A DNA stretch of 64,000 bases from RDYJ01 sp034931405 (GCF_034931405.1 NZ_JAYGHA010000004.1:1-64000); one strand, 5' to 3'; positions 40,900-50,961 are shown, counted from the first letter of the stretch. Made by a program: numbers and translations. The notes: generated from the letters alone by a model not told the origin.

Positions 40900-43341
40900 C
40901 TATGAATTACCTTCTGCTGAGGCAATTTCTAACATTGTCTTGATCACAGAATCAGGGTTAAGACTAATAGAATCAATTCCCAATTCTACTAAAAACCGCG
41001 CAAATTCTGGATAATCGCTAGGGGCTTGACCGCAGATACCGATTTTGCGACCATAGTTTTGCACAGTGGCGATCGCTTTGGCAATGGTCCTTTTAACAGC
41101 TTCATTACGTTCATCAAACAAATGTGCCACTAACTCAGAATCTCGATCTAATCCTAATGTTAACTGTGTCAAGTCGTTAGAACCAATAGAGAAACCGTCA
41201 AAGATTTGGCTAAATTCGTCTGCTAACACCACGTTACTCGGTAACTCGCACATTACATAAACTTGCAAGCCGTTTTCACCCTGTACCAAGCCATTTTTTG
41301 CCATTTCTGCGATTACCCGTTTTCCTTCTTCGGGAGTGCGACAGAAAGGAACCATCAACACCATATTGGTTAAACCCATTTCATCCCGTACCCGTTTCAT
41401 GGCCTGACATTCCAGGGCAAAACCTTCACGATAACGAGGATCATAGTAGCGAGAAGCACCACGCCAACCAATCATCGGGTTTTCTTCTTTGGGTTCAAAT
41501 TGTCTACCACCCAAAAGGTTTGCATATTCGTTACTCTTGAAATCAGACAAACGAACTATGACAGGTTTGGGATAAAATGCTGCGGCAATTGTACCAATAC
41601 CTTGCGCTAATTGAGCTACGAAAAATTCGGCTTTATTTTCGTATTGGGCTGTTAATTCCGCAATCTTATATTTTGCCAGTTCGTCTTCTAATTCATCAAA
41701 GTGTAACAATGCTAAAGGATGTGCCTTAATGTGGTTAGCAATAATAAATTCCATCCTTGCTAAACCCACACCATCATTAGGAATGGCAGTTAAACCTAAA
41801 GCCTCTTCTGGGTTGCCCACATTCATCATAATTTTAGTGCGGGTACGAGGCAGATTATCTAAAGGTAATTCTTGAATTTCAAAGTTTAATAAACCTGCAT
41901 AAACTTTGCCTGTTTCACCTTCAGCACAACTAACAGTTATTTCCTGTCCTGTTTTTAATACTGTCGTCGCATTTCCACAACCAACAATTGCCGGAATTCC
42001 CATTTCTCTAGCGATAATTGCAGCGTGACAAGTTCTACCACCGGAGTTAGTCACAATGGCGCTGGCACGTTTCATAATTGGTTCCCAGTCTGGATCTGTG
42101 CGGTTAGTTACTAACACTTCTCCGGCTTGGAATTGGTTGATTTGATGGACATCAAGAATAACTCTGGATTTACCTTGTCCAATCATTTCGCCAACGCTAC
42201 GACCTGTTAAGAGAACATCACCTTTTTCTTTGAGGATGTAAGTTCTGAGAACAGTTTTAGATTTTTGAGATTGGACTGTTTCTGGTCTAGCTTGGACTAT
42301 AAATAATTCTCCCGTAATCCCATCTTTTGCCCATTCAATATCCATGGGTGTAAACATACCCCGGACTTGGGAATAATGGTCTTCAATGATGCAAGCCCAT
42401 TCGGCGAGTTGTAAAATCTCGTCATTATTTAAAGCAAATTGTTTGCGTTCTGATTCGGGAACAGAGACGTTTTTAGTTAATTTTGTCCCGCCAACATCAT
42501 AAACCATTTTAATTTCTTTTGTTCCCAAACGTTTTTGGAGAATGGGTTTAAATCCTTTTGTCAAGGTGGGTTTAAATACTAAATATTCATCGGGATTAAC
42601 TGCACCTTGAACGACGTTTTCACCTAAACCATAAGCTGCTGTAATTAACGCTGCATCTTTAAAACCGGTTTCCGTATCAATGGAGAACATGACACCAGAA
42701 CTAGCCAAGTCAGAACGTACCATTTTTTGTACGCCTACTGATAGTGCGACCTCAAAATGATCAAAACCTTTGAGTTGGCGGTAAGAAATAGCACGGTCAG
42801 TAAAAATGGAAGCAAAGCATTTATGGCAGGATTCTAATAAGCTTTTGAGTCCGTGAACATTGAGGTAAGTTTCTTGTTGTCCTGCAAAACTGGCATCGGG
42901 TAAATCTTCAGCGGTGGCGCTAGAACGCACTGCCACATCCGTATCTTCACCGTATTCTTGACATAACGCTTGATAGGAACTAGCGATCGCTCCTTGCAAT
43001 TCTAACGGAAATGGCGTTTCTAACATCAGCGATCGCGCTTGTTTACCACATTGGCGCAAATTGTCAACATCTTCTACATCTAATGTTGCAAAAATCTTTC
43101 TCAGTTTGACTTCTAAACCTGCGTTGGTGATGAAATATCTATAAGCGAAAGCTGTGGTAGCAAACCCAGTTGGAACTTTGACTCCCTTTGATTTTAACTG
43201 CTGAATCATTTCGCCCAAAGAGGCATTTTTTCCACCGACAAAGGGAATATCTGCAATCCCAACGGTATTAAAAGGCAGGATTAATGCCTGTTCTTTGGCG
43301 GCTGGGTGATCGGTTTCTTGATTGCGTCGTGTTTCCAGCAT
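40900..43341 (-). CDS. ppsA: Phosphoenolpyruvate synthase
   Basis: 813 residues, full length. N-terminal ATP-grasp part (VGGKNASLGEMIQQL, DVAVRSSATAEDLPDASFAG), the swivelling phosphohistidine domain with GGRTCHAAIIAREMGIPAIVG, and the PEP-binding TIM barrel ending with FSIGSNDLTQLTLGLDRD and GICGQAPSDYPEFARFLVEL. It converts pyruvate and ATP to PEP, AMP and phosphate, supporting gluconeogenesis. It stands alone. The 318-base gap upstream (43342-43659) is AT-rich with no other gene. Confidence 0.97.
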   Translation of the reverse strand: MLETRRNQETDHPAAKEQALILPFNTVGIADIPFVGGKNASLGEMIQQLKSKGVKVPTGFATTAFAYRYFITNAGLEVKLRKIFATLDVEDVDNLRQCGKQARSLMLETPFPLELQGAIASSYQALCQEYGEDTDVAVRSSATAEDLPDASFAGQQETYLNVHGLKSLLESCHKCFASIFTDRAISYRQLKGFDHFEVALSVGVQKMVRSDLASSGVMFSIDTETGFKDAALITAAYGLGENVVQGAVNPDEYLVFKPTLTKGFKPILQKRLGTKEIKMVYDVGGTKLTKNVSVPESERKQFALNNDEILQLAEWACIIEDHYSQVRGMFTPMDIEWAKDGITGELFIVQARPETVQSQKSKTVLRTYILKEKGDVLLTGRSVGEMIGQGKSRVILDVHQINQFQAGEVLVTNRTDPDWEPIMKRASAIVTNSGGRTCHAAIIAREMGIPAIVGCGNATTVLKTGQEITVSCAEGETGKVYAGLLNFEIQELPLDNLPRTRTKIMMNVGNPEEALGLTAIPNDGVGLARMEFIIANHIKAHPLALLHFDELEDELAKYKIAELTAQYENKAEFFVAQLAQGIGTIAAAFYPKPVIVRLSDFKSNEYANLLGGRQFEPKEENPMIGWRGASRYYDPRYREGFALECQAMKRVRDEMGLTNMVLMVPFCRTPEEGKRVIAEMAKNGLVQGENGLQVYVMCELPSNVVLADEFSQIFDGFSIGSNDLTQLTLGLDRDSELVAHLFDERNEAVKRTIAKAIATVQNYGRKIGICGQAPSDYPEFARFLVELGIDSISLNPDSVIKTMLEIASAEGNS

Positions 43342-43659
43342 ATTTTTGAGTCCTTGAAAACCTACAAATATTTTAGTTAAAAAGCTTTTAGTAAATCCTG
43401 ATACTTTTTGTTTTCATAATTATTTTATACAAACAAAATTTGAGGAACTTGTGAGGAAAATATTAACGAAATGTAACGTAAATATTGACAGGTTGTTTCG
43501 CAATATTACAGTATATTTTGAGATAGTAAGAATCCTCACAACTTCCTCACATTTATCAACTATATTAAAGATATAACAAATTGGTCTCTGATTCCTACTC
43601 GGCTAGTCAACTGGCTACCAGATAGGAGCAAGATTTTTAGTAATAGGATTTAGAAATAT
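43342..43659. other. Divergent promoter gap, no further feature
   Basis: AT-rich DNA between the ppsA start and the small zinc-ribbon gene on the opposite strand. It must hold both promoters. A ctactcggctagtcaactgg stretch near 43596 has short self-complementarity (ctagtcaactggctaccag) but no clear regulatory motif. Confidence 0.5.
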
Positions 43660-43839
43660 ATGAATTACTGTCCTTGCTGTTCTAATTTACTTTTACGACA
43701 TATATCTAGTTCACATAAATACTGGTTTTGTCGCACCTGCTGGCAAGAAATGCCCGTTATACAAAGAAATCTTTCATTTTCTTTAGCAGAAGCTATTTTA
43801 GATAAAATTCCTAGACAAAATGCAAGAGTTGCCGCTTAA
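43660..43839 (+). CDS. Small zinc-ribbon protein (59 residues)
   Basis: The frame reads MNYCPCCSNLLLRHISSSHK, YWFCRTCWQEMPVIQRNLSF and SLAEAILDKIPRQNARVAA. Four cysteines in two CxxC pairs (CPCC at 4-7, with a third Cys in the first knuckle; CRTC at 24-27) form a zinc ribbon with a short helical tail. YWFCRTCWQEMPV resembles a conserved block in Nostocales small proteins. Function unknown; nucleic-acid or protein binding is plausible. Too short for routine gene calls, but the motif makes it convincing. Confidence 0.7.
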   Translation: MNYCPCCSNLLLRHISSSHKYWFCRTCWQEMPVIQRNLSFSLAEAILDKIPRQNARVAA

Positions 43840-43911
43840 TAATCAAAAAGCTAAGTAGGTGAACAAGAAAATTTAAAGGTATGTGAAGAAAAGTAAAATC
43901 GCTCAAAACTC

Positions 43912-44084
43912 TCTTCCTGTTCCCTGTTCCCTGTTCCCTTGCCCCAACGACAATTTTTAACGCCCACCTACTTATAGGGATNNNNNNNNNNNNNNNNNNN
44001 NNNNNNNNNNNNNNNNNNNNNNNNNNNNNNNNNNNNNNNNNNNNNNNNNNNNNNNNNNNNNNNNNNNNNNNNNNNNNNNNNNNN
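43912..44084. repeat. STRR tract and adjoining assembly gap
   Basis: Tandem ctgttcc units at about 43913-43938 are followed by an N run at 43982-44084. The 43840-44204 gap shows no gene. Confidence 0.85.
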
Positions 44085-44204
44085 GATTTTTTCAAAATTC
44101 AAACATGAGTCCTGTATTAGCAAATTCAGATTAATTTCACCCAAACGAATACATCCCCACCTGCTTAACTCTAGAGATGGGGAAATAATAATTACATGAT
44201 TTGC

Positions 44205-44411
44205 TTAACGAGAGGGATTACCCTGATTAGGACTCCCCGCTACTTGATCTTCACCGGGTGCTTCTGGTTTAGCTGTTTCTCTAGCATCACTTTTTTCAGT
44301 ATCGCCGGTTTTACGAATTTCTGCATCAAGGGGAGTTTGATAACCACCAGAAGCTGCTGGTGTACTCTCTTGCTGTTCAGATTTTTTTGTTTTCTTAGCT
44401 TTTGAATTCAT
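44205..44411 (-). CDS. Hypothetical disordered hydrophilic protein (68 residues)
   Basis: MNSKAKKTKKSEQQESTPAA followed by a Gly/Glu/Pro-rich stretch (GGYQTPLDAEIRKTGDTEK). There are no hydrophobic residues beyond a few, so it is intrinsically disordered. Composition and a clean ATG suggest a real small protein rather than chance. I do not recognise a family. Confidence 0.5.
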   Translation of the reverse strand: MNSKAKKTKKSEQQESTPAASGGYQTPLDAEIRKTGDTEKSDARETAKPEAPGEDQVAGSPNQGNPSR

Positions 44412-44680
44412 GAATTGAATAAACTCCGATATAAACTCCGATTAATCTGGGCATTATTTTAGTTAGTCAAGAAGTACAAATTTATCTATCTATAATCTAG
44501 TTATGAGAAATTTCTTTATCTGTCCTAAGTATTGTTTTTAATTTCGTCACTTCATACTTGCAGAAATAGACAAAATTGCCAAATTGATCTGTTATTGATC
44601 AAAAAAATAATTTATGATTACTTAATTGTCCCTGTTTTGTGCTAAAAATTAAGTTGAACTACAGAGGTACAGAATTAAGA

Positions 44681-45481
44681 ATGAGTCTAGTTTGGCAGGT
44701 TGATTTTTATCGCAGTCCTCAAAAGGATGCAACAGAACAGGTATTATGGGAGTTGTTGATTTGTGATCCAACTCGCAGCTTTGAATATGTCGCTACCTGT
44801 CCCCAGTCACAAGCTAATTCAAAGTGGCTGACAGAACAGTTTAAGTTAGCAGCTAAAGCAAAATTACCAGATATCATCCAGTTATTTCGTCCTCAGTCTT
44901 TGAGTTTAATTACCGCTGTGGGAAATAATTTAGGTATTAATATTGAAGCTACCCGTCACACTTTAGCATTAAAAAAATGGTTGCAAGAAAAGCAATATCC
45001 TACAGTTATTGATAAACTACCACCAACACCATTACCGGAAAATCTCTGGGGTGAAGAATGGCGTTTTGCAAATATTCCCGCAGGTGATATTGTGGATGAG
45101 TTTGCAAATCGTCCGATTCCTGTTTTGCAAATACCAGAATTTCTGCAACCGATTAATCTAGGTTTAGCGTCAACTGTTCCTATTCCCGGTGTGATAATTT
45201 ATGGTGGTAGACAATCTCTGCGTTTAGCAAGATGGTTACAAGAAGCTCATCCTGTAAGTTTAAATTATATCGCTGGTGCGCCTGATGGTTTGATTTTAGA
45301 AGCTGGTTTAGCAGATAGATGGATTTTGGCAACTTTTGAAGATGCAGAAGTTACAGCAGCAGCAAAGGTATATGAACAGAGAAAACAATTAAGTAAAGGT
45401 TTGCATTTTTTATTGGTGCAACCTGATAATTCAGGGATGACTTACAGTGGTTTTTGGTTATTACAACAGGAAAAACTTTAG
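44681..45481 (+). CDS. Tab2/Atab2 family RNA-binding protein
   Basis: 266 residues from the ATG at 44681 (MSLVWQVDFYRSPQKD); AGAGG stands upstream, and a GTG 14 codons earlier is rejected. Family blocks: WELLICDP, IIQLFRPQSLSLI, PLPENLWGEEWRFANIPAGD, PIPGVIIYGGRQSLRLARWL and the end DSGMTYSGFWLLQ-type signature. Tab2 binds psaB mRNA in algae, and Atab2 is needed for PSI and PSII translation in plants. The cyanobacterial homologue presumably acts on photosystem mRNAs. Confidence 0.9.
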   Translation: MSLVWQVDFYRSPQKDATEQVLWELLICDPTRSFEYVATCPQSQANSKWLTEQFKLAAKAKLPDIIQLFRPQSLSLITAVGNNLGINIEATRHTLALKKWLQEKQYPTVIDKLPPTPLPENLWGEEWRFANIPAGDIVDEFANRPIPVLQIPEFLQPINLGLASTVPIPGVIIYGGRQSLRLARWLQEAHPVSLNYIAGAPDGLILEAGLADRWILATFEDAEVTAAAKVYEQRKQLSKGLHFLLVQPDNSGMTYSGFWLLQQEKL

Positions 45482-45490
45482 TCTTCCTAA

Positions 45491-46294
45491 TTATTTCCTT
45501 AGTTCGTGCATATTTCGCACGACTTTTGTCACTATGTTTCTGGGTGCAAATCTGACAGATTTCACTAATATATTATTTCTCAGACCAGGTATAGCAATAG
45601 TTTTGTTTGCCATTAAACTATCATAGCCTATTTTAGCCACCGTCTCACTATTCATCATTCTATTAACATGAGAAATTTTGGCTTCTTCCATTGCAGCCGC
45701 TTTTTGAAATTCTGATGTTGTCGGTCCTGGACAAAGAGTAGTGACTGTTACCCCTGTACCTTCTAATTCATTAGCGATCGCTTCAGAAAATGATAACACA
45801 TAAGCTTTAGTGGCAAAATAAACTGCCATTAATGGACCAGGTTGAAAAGCTGCAACTGAAGCCACATTTAATATCTTACCATAGCCTTGAGCAATCATAT
45901 CTTTGAGGAACAATTTAGTTAGGTGGGTGAGACTAACTATGTTTACCTGTAACATTTTTAATTCTGTGGTCAGGTCAGTTTCGCTAAATACTCCATAAGT
46001 ACCAAACCCAGCATTATTAACTAATACATCAATTTTAATTCCAGCTTGCTGTAATTCGGTGAATATTTCTGTTGGAGAAGTTGATATAGATAAATCTTTA
46101 ACTAAAGTTTTGATGGAAATACCAAATTTTGGGCTAAATTCCTCAGCAATTATCGCTAGTGTTTCTGCATCTTTATCTACTAAAACCAGATTGTAATTAT
46201 GACCAGCAAAAACATAAGCTAATTGATAGCCAATTCCATGCGCTGATCCGGTGACAAGAACAGTTTTTTGTCGAGATTTATGATTATTTTTCAT
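45491..46294 (-). CDS. Short-chain dehydrogenase/reductase
   Basis: 267 residues. Classical SDR: TGSAHGIGYQLA cofactor loop, NNAGFGTYG, catalytic Ser in NVASVAAFQPGP and YFATK active site (Tyr-x3-Lys), then LCPGPTTSEFQ. The DKDAET stretch after the second strand suggests NAD or NADP ambiguity. Resembles DltE/YqjQ-like ketoreductases with unknown substrate. It converges with tab2. Confidence 0.9.
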   Translation of the reverse strand: MKNNHKSRQKTVLVTGSAHGIGYQLAYVFAGHNYNLVLVDKDAETLAIIAEEFSPKFGISIKTLVKDLSISTSPTEIFTELQQAGIKIDVLVNNAGFGTYGVFSETDLTTELKMLQVNIVSLTHLTKLFLKDMIAQGYGKILNVASVAAFQPGPLMAVYFATKAYVLSFSEAIANELEGTGVTVTTLCPGPTTSEFQKAAAMEEAKISHVNRMMNSETVAKIGYDSLMANKTIAIPGLRNNILVKSVRFAPRNIVTKVVRNMHELRK

Positions 46295-46556
46295 TTGATG
46301 TAATGGTTAATTTAACTTGAATAAAGTGAAAATGTTCTGATATGAACAGTATTGTAATTGACTTTTGTAGCAGTCCCATTAACCTTATGAGTCTCAAATG
46401 AAAAAATCTGTATTCCCTGATTCACTCTTTATTTACAAACAGTCCTAAGTCATCAATTAATAATTAGGACTAAAGCTGCGTGTCACACCAAAAATTATTA
46501 AAAATGTACTAACTTTGGCTTTCTTATTTGCGCCTTTGCGCCTCTGCGTGAGAAAA

Positions 46557-48656
46557 TCATTTAAAATGCCGTAAAACCTCAGCAACAGACCAAGCTTGAG
46601 CGATCGCACCCCTAGATATATGCGGTGCATCACCATCAAAAATTTCCGAAATTGAACCCAGACAACCATCAGATAAAAAATGATCTAAAAGTGGTTGCCA
46701 ATCAAAAGGTATAGGTATTTGAGGATAAAAACGCTCCCAAGCCCGGATGTAGGCACCAATTAACCAAGTCCAAACAGTACCTTGATGATAAGAGCGATCG
46801 CGTTTTTGTGGACTACCCTCACATTTCCCCATATATTCGGGATCACCAGGATCGAGACTTCGCAAACCGTAAGGAGTCAATAATCGAGAAGTTGCTAAAT
46901 CTAATACTTGTTGTCCCTGCTGTTCAGAAAAACCGCAATGATGCAGAGATAATGCTAAAACCGCATTAGGGCGAATTTGCGAATTTCTTCTATCATCTAG
47001 ATCAATCACATCATATAAATAACCTAACTGCGGATTCCAGAACTTTTGTAAAGAAACTTTTACCTGTTCTGCTTGCTGTACATAGCGTTGTTTTTGATTA
47101 TTTAAACGTAGAGAATTGTCTATGTCTTCATGACTCAAACGTTCAGCCCATTTACTCAACCAACATAAAGCCGAATACCACAAAGCATTAATTTCCACTG
47201 GTTTACCGCGACGGGGTGTAATAGGTAGTCCTTCCACCATCGCATCCATCCAAGTCAAAGCCACACCATTAGCATCCCAAGAAAGCAGCCCATCCATAGC
47301 ATCAACTTGGATATTGTAGCGAGTACCACCAATAAAAGCTTTGTAAATTTGCTGGACAACTGGGAACTGCTCTACTAAAAATTGCCAATCTTGAGTAGCT
47401 TCTAAGTAAAGTCCTAAAGTTTCAATCCACCATAAAGCGGCATCAATACTATTATAAAATGGTTCGCTATCCACATCAGGAAAAGCATTAGGTATCAGTC
47501 CATAACGACAATAACGCCCAAATGTTTTTAGCAGTCCTTTGGCTATATCAAAACGTCCTGTAACTAAGGTCAATCCTGGTAAAGCAATTAAAGTATCTCT
47601 ACCCCAATCATTAAACCAATGATATCCAGCGATAACTGTTGGACCGGCTATGGAATCACGATAAACAATAAACTGATCACTGGCTTTGAGTAATTGTTGA
47701 ATAGGTGACAGGTGACAGGTGACAGGTGACAGTGAAGAAGAGGGTGTGGGGTGTAGGGTGTAGGGTAAGAATTTTCTCCCCATCTCCCCATCTCCCCAAC
47801 CGAAAATCTGAGCCAGTCTTTCTTGTTCTGCGTCTACTGTTTCTGTAAAGCTATCAGGTGAGAGAATTGGTTGTTCAGAGTCGGGTAAACCTACTTTGGC
47901 TTCTAGGGTGACTGTATCTCCTGGTTGGAGGTTAATTGTTAAATAACCGGGACTATAAAGGTCTTGGCGATCGCCTAATCCTCGTTTTGTTTCTGCTGGT
48001 AAACTATAATTCCAGTACCATAATCCATCAACTTGATACTTTCCTTGTGTCCAGCGCAGATGCCAAGGTGTACCAAATTGATCAGCATTACTCATTTGTA
48101 AACAAACTAACTTTTGACTAACTAATTGAGAACATTGTATTTTTTCACTCCCAATTTGTTGATGATGAAAATCGCGATCGCCTATAAACAATCTCAACCT
48201 TAAAATCCCTGCATCCTTACCTTCATAACGATACTGAATCAAAATCCTCTGAATATTCGGTATTGATAATTTATTCTCCCCACCTCCCCATCTCCCCATC
48301 TCCCCACCTTTTCCCCGCAACCCATTTGGCATCACCAACTGTCTGGTTAACTGCCAGTTATCCTCACTCCAAACCCATTGGGGAACTGGGTTAATATCGA
48401 AATGGTTCAGGAATTTATAACCTGTTGGTTCAATTTGACCACTACCCCACACATTTGTCCCCAGTGCTATGACTTTTCCTGATATTTCTAAACTTGCTTC
48501 TAAGTGTGAGAGCAGTAATTTTCTTCCTGAAGGTGGATTTGTTACTGCAAATAACCAACCATGATAAGTCCTTGTCTGTACATCCGCAACTGTACCACTG
48601 GCAAAACCACCCAAACCATTAGTCAACAGCCATTCTCTAGTATCTAAATCAGTCAT
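46557..48656 (-). CDS. Glycogen debranching enzyme-like amylo-alpha-1,6-glucosidase
   Basis: 699 residues. N-terminal domain begins TREWLLTNGLGGFASGTVAD, typical of the archaeal/cyanobacterial GDE. The (alpha/alpha)6 catalytic domain has WFNDWGRDTLIALPGLTL, FPDVDSEPFYNSIDAALWWI, DAMDGLLSWDANGVALTWMD and the end CEGSPQKRDRSYHQGTVWTW. It trims limit-dextrin branches of glycogen. Two segments (GKGGEMGRWGGGENK and GDGEMGRKFLPYTLHPTPSS...) are encoded by intergenic-type repeats (ccccatctcc units near 48283-48307 and 47770-47800, ggtgacagg units near 47703-47730), inserted in frame between domains. Confidence 0.92.
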   Translation of the reverse strand: MTDLDTREWLLTNGLGGFASGTVADVQTRTYHGWLFAVTNPPSGRKLLLSHLEASLEISGKVIALGTNVWGSGQIEPTGYKFLNHFDINPVPQWVWSEDNWQLTRQLVMPNGLRGKGGEMGRWGGGENKLSIPNIQRILIQYRYEGKDAGILRLRLFIGDRDFHHQQIGSEKIQCSQLVSQKLVCLQMSNADQFGTPWHLRWTQGKYQVDGLWYWNYSLPAETKRGLGDRQDLYSPGYLTINLQPGDTVTLEAKVGLPDSEQPILSPDSFTETVDAEQERLAQIFGWGDGEMGRKFLPYTLHPTPSSSLSPVTCHLSPIQQLLKASDQFIVYRDSIAGPTVIAGYHWFNDWGRDTLIALPGLTLVTGRFDIAKGLLKTFGRYCRYGLIPNAFPDVDSEPFYNSIDAALWWIETLGLYLEATQDWQFLVEQFPVVQQIYKAFIGGTRYNIQVDAMDGLLSWDANGVALTWMDAMVEGLPITPRRGKPVEINALWYSALCWLSKWAERLSHEDIDNSLRLNNQKQRYVQQAEQVKVSLQKFWNPQLGYLYDVIDLDDRRNSQIRPNAVLALSLHHCGFSEQQGQQVLDLATSRLLTPYGLRSLDPGDPEYMGKCEGSPQKRDRSYHQGTVWTWLIGAYIRAWERFYPQIPIPFDWQPLLDHFLSDGCLGSISEIFDGDAPHISRGAIAQAWSVAEVLRHFK

Positions 48657-48888
48657 GTGATTTTGGATTTTAGATTTTAGATTTTATATCTTAGATTAAT
48701 TCCACCTATCAATCCTGGGGTTTGAAACATGAAGGAATGATTAGTCATCAGCTACTCAAAATCGTAATGACTATGATATAGTCGTAACAGATCGTAATCA
48801 AACTGTAAAAAGCGTAAATGGGTGAGTTTTCATCGACCCCGAATTTCTACGCTAAAAAATAGATATAAGTTGAAGGAGAACTAGATTA

Positions 48889-49500
48889 ATGACACTCACT
48901 TACGGATCAGAAGGATGCCTTCGAGTTGGTCAACAGGCTCCCGATTTTAAAGCCACAGCCGTAGCAGATCAGGAATTCAAGGATATTAAACTTTCCGACT
49001 ATCGTGGTAAGTATGTAGTCCTGTTTTTTTACCCCTTAGACTTTACCTTTGTTTGCCCCACTGAGATCACAGCATTTAGCGATCGCTACGAAGAATTTAA
49101 CAATCTTAACACAGAAGTTCTCGGTGTTTCCGTTGATAGCGAATTTTCTCACCTGGCTTGGATTCAAACAGATCGTAAATCTGGCGGTGTAGGTGATTTA
49201 AATTATCCCCTAGTTTCCGATATCAAAAAAGAAATTAGTGCCGCTTACAACGTTCTTGATCCCGCTGCTGGTATTGCTTTGCGTGGTCTGTTTATCATTG
49301 ACAAAGATGGTGTCATTCAACACGCCACAATCAACAATCTAGCATTTGGTCGCAGTGTTGAAGAAACATTGCGTACCCTACAAGCTATCCAACACGTTCA
49401 ATCTCACCCCGATGAAGTTTGTCCTGCTGGTTGGCAACCTGGAGAAAAAACAATGGTTCCCGACCCTGTGAAGTCCAAAGTTTATTTCGCAGCAGTTTAG
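48889..49500 (+). CDS. 2-Cys peroxiredoxin
   Basis: 203 residues. Peroxidatic Cys in DFTFVCPTEITAFSDRY and resolving Cys in DEVCPAGWQPGEKT, so a typical 2-Cys enzyme of the AhpC/TSA family. It reduces H2O2 and alkyl hydroperoxides with thioredoxin. AAGGAG stands ten bases ahead of the ATG. The 232-base region upstream is probably its promoter. A second peroxiredoxin-like gene follows after a repeat tract. Confidence 0.95.
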   Translation: MTLTYGSEGCLRVGQQAPDFKATAVADQEFKDIKLSDYRGKYVVLFFYPLDFTFVCPTEITAFSDRYEEFNNLNTEVLGVSVDSEFSHLAWIQTDRKSGGVGDLNYPLVSDIKKEISAAYNVLDPAAGIALRGLFIIDKDGVIQHATINNLAFGRSVEETLRTLQAIQHVQSHPDEVCPAGWQPGEKTMVPDPVKSKVYFAAV

Positions 49501-49502
49501 GT

Positions 49503-49588
49503 AACTGGGGATTGGGGACTGGGGACTGGGGATTGGGGACTGGGGACTGGGGACTAGGGACTAGGGACTAGGGACTGGGGACTGGGTA
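49503..49588. repeat. STRR tract (gggactg/gggatt/gggacta)
   Basis: A long run of ggggactg-type heptamers with drift to ggggatt and gggacta fills the gap between the two peroxiredoxin genes and probably interrupts any shared transcript structure. Confidence 0.9.
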
Positions 49589-49660
49589 AGATTTTTCCCA
49601 ATCACCAATCATTAATCACCAATCCTCGATGAATTTTTAACTTTTATTTTTTAATAATTT

Positions 49661-50209
49661 ATGCTGACATCAACAGATTTTACTGGTTTATTTAATGAGA
49701 GATTTTTTCGCAATCTTTTACCAAAACCTGCACTTGACGAGTTTAGGTTGGGAGTAGGAACGCCAGATTTTAAATTATCAGATATTACCAATAATCGTAC
49801 CGTAAAATTATCAGATTATCGTGGTAAACAACCAGTTTTACTGGCCTTTACCAGAATTTTCACAGAAAAGCAATATTGCCCCTTTTGCTATCCCCATATT
49901 AAAACCTTGAATGAAAATTATCAGGAGTTTGTGAATCGAGGTATAGAAGTTTTAATGATTACTAGCACTGATAAAAAGCAAAGTCAAATAGTTGTACAAG
50001 ACTTAGATTTAAAAATGCCCTTATTCAGTGATCCTAGTTGTTATGTTTTTCGGACTTATAAAACAGGACAAGCACTAGGAGCGCCTTTACCAGCGCAATT
50101 TGTGTTAGATCAAGATGGCAAATTAGTTTACAGACATTTATTTTCTTTTTTGGATCATAATGCCAGCGTAGAGAGATTGTTAGAGCAATTCAATCATAGT
50201 AAAGTGTAA
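49661..50209 (+). CDS. Peroxiredoxin-like redoxin protein
   Basis: 182 residues. AhpC/TSA fold: FKLSDITNNRTVKLSDYRGK, then FTRIFTEKQYCPFCYPHIKT with a CPFC motif in the peroxidatic position, LMITSTDKKQSQ and a C-terminal LPAQFVLDQDGKLVYRHLF. The double Cys resembles thiol-disulfide redoxins more than 2-Cys peroxiredoxins; no C-terminal resolving Cys. The GST gene follows within 36 bases, forming a probable redox operon. Confidence 0.85.
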   Translation: MLTSTDFTGLFNERFFRNLLPKPALDEFRLGVGTPDFKLSDITNNRTVKLSDYRGKQPVLLAFTRIFTEKQYCPFCYPHIKTLNENYQEFVNRGIEVLMITSTDKKQSQIVVQDLDLKMPLFSDPSCYVFRTYKTGQALGAPLPAQFVLDQDGKLVYRHLFSFLDHNASVERLLEQFNHSKV

Positions 50210-50244
50210 AATTTTAATTATGTCTAATTATTTAGGTTTTTTTG

Positions 50245-50895
50245 ATGATTACGCTTTATCATACGCCGATTTCTCCCAACTCACGCCGAGTCTGGATTAC
50301 GCTACTAGAAAAAGGATTAGAATTTAAACTGGTAGAAGTTAAACTAAATGGAGAACAGTTTAAACCGGAATTTTTAGCGATTAACCCTTTCCATCACATT
50401 CCAGCCTTGGTAGATGATGGTTTTAATGTAGTAGAGTCCTTAGCAATGTTGGATTATTTAGAAGCTAAATATCCAACTCCTTCGATGTTGCCAAAAGATG
50501 CAAAAGATTTAACAATAGTGCGAATGGTAGAAATGGTGAGCGTAAATGAATTATTACCTGCTATTACACCGCTGATGTCAGTAATGTTAGATTTACCGGG
50601 AAAAAATGCAGAAGCAATTGAGCAAGCTAAGACAAAAATTAGCACTGCATTGAATTTTTTCGAGAACCAGCTTGATGAACGCCCGTACTTTGGCAGTGAT
50701 AACCTAACTTTAGCTGATGTTGTAGCCGGAAGTATAGTACCCTGGTTGCCAAAAGCGGGTATATCCTTAGATGAATATCCAAAATTAAAAGCTTGGTGCG
50801 ATCGCTTAGTTGCACGTCCAGCATGGGAAACTACCCAAGCGACACCAGAGATGATAGAAGGTTTTAGGACATTGATAATGTCCAGAACGGCATAG
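50245..50895 (+). CDS. Glutathione S-transferase family protein
   Basis: 216 residues from the ATG at 50245. Thioredoxin-like N-domain with SPNSRRVWITLLEKGLEF, the cis-Pro strand HHIPALVD and the glutathione-binding VVESLAMLDYLEAKYP, then an all-helical C-domain with DNLTLADVVAG. No Cys at the active-site position; Ser in SPNS could serve. Substrate unknown. Downstream of the redoxin gene. Confidence 0.9.
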   Translation: MITLYHTPISPNSRRVWITLLEKGLEFKLVEVKLNGEQFKPEFLAINPFHHIPALVDDGFNVVESLAMLDYLEAKYPTPSMLPKDAKDLTIVRMVEMVSVNELLPAITPLMSVMLDLPGKNAEAIEQAKTKISTALNFFENQLDERPYFGSDNLTLADVVAGSIVPWLPKAGISLDEYPKLKAWCDRLVARPAWETTQATPEMIEGFRTLIMSRTA

Positions 50896-50961
50896 TATAC
50901 GAGGTGACAGTGAAGAGGGAAGAGGGAAGAGGAAATAAGTTTCTTCTGCCTCCTGCCTCCT

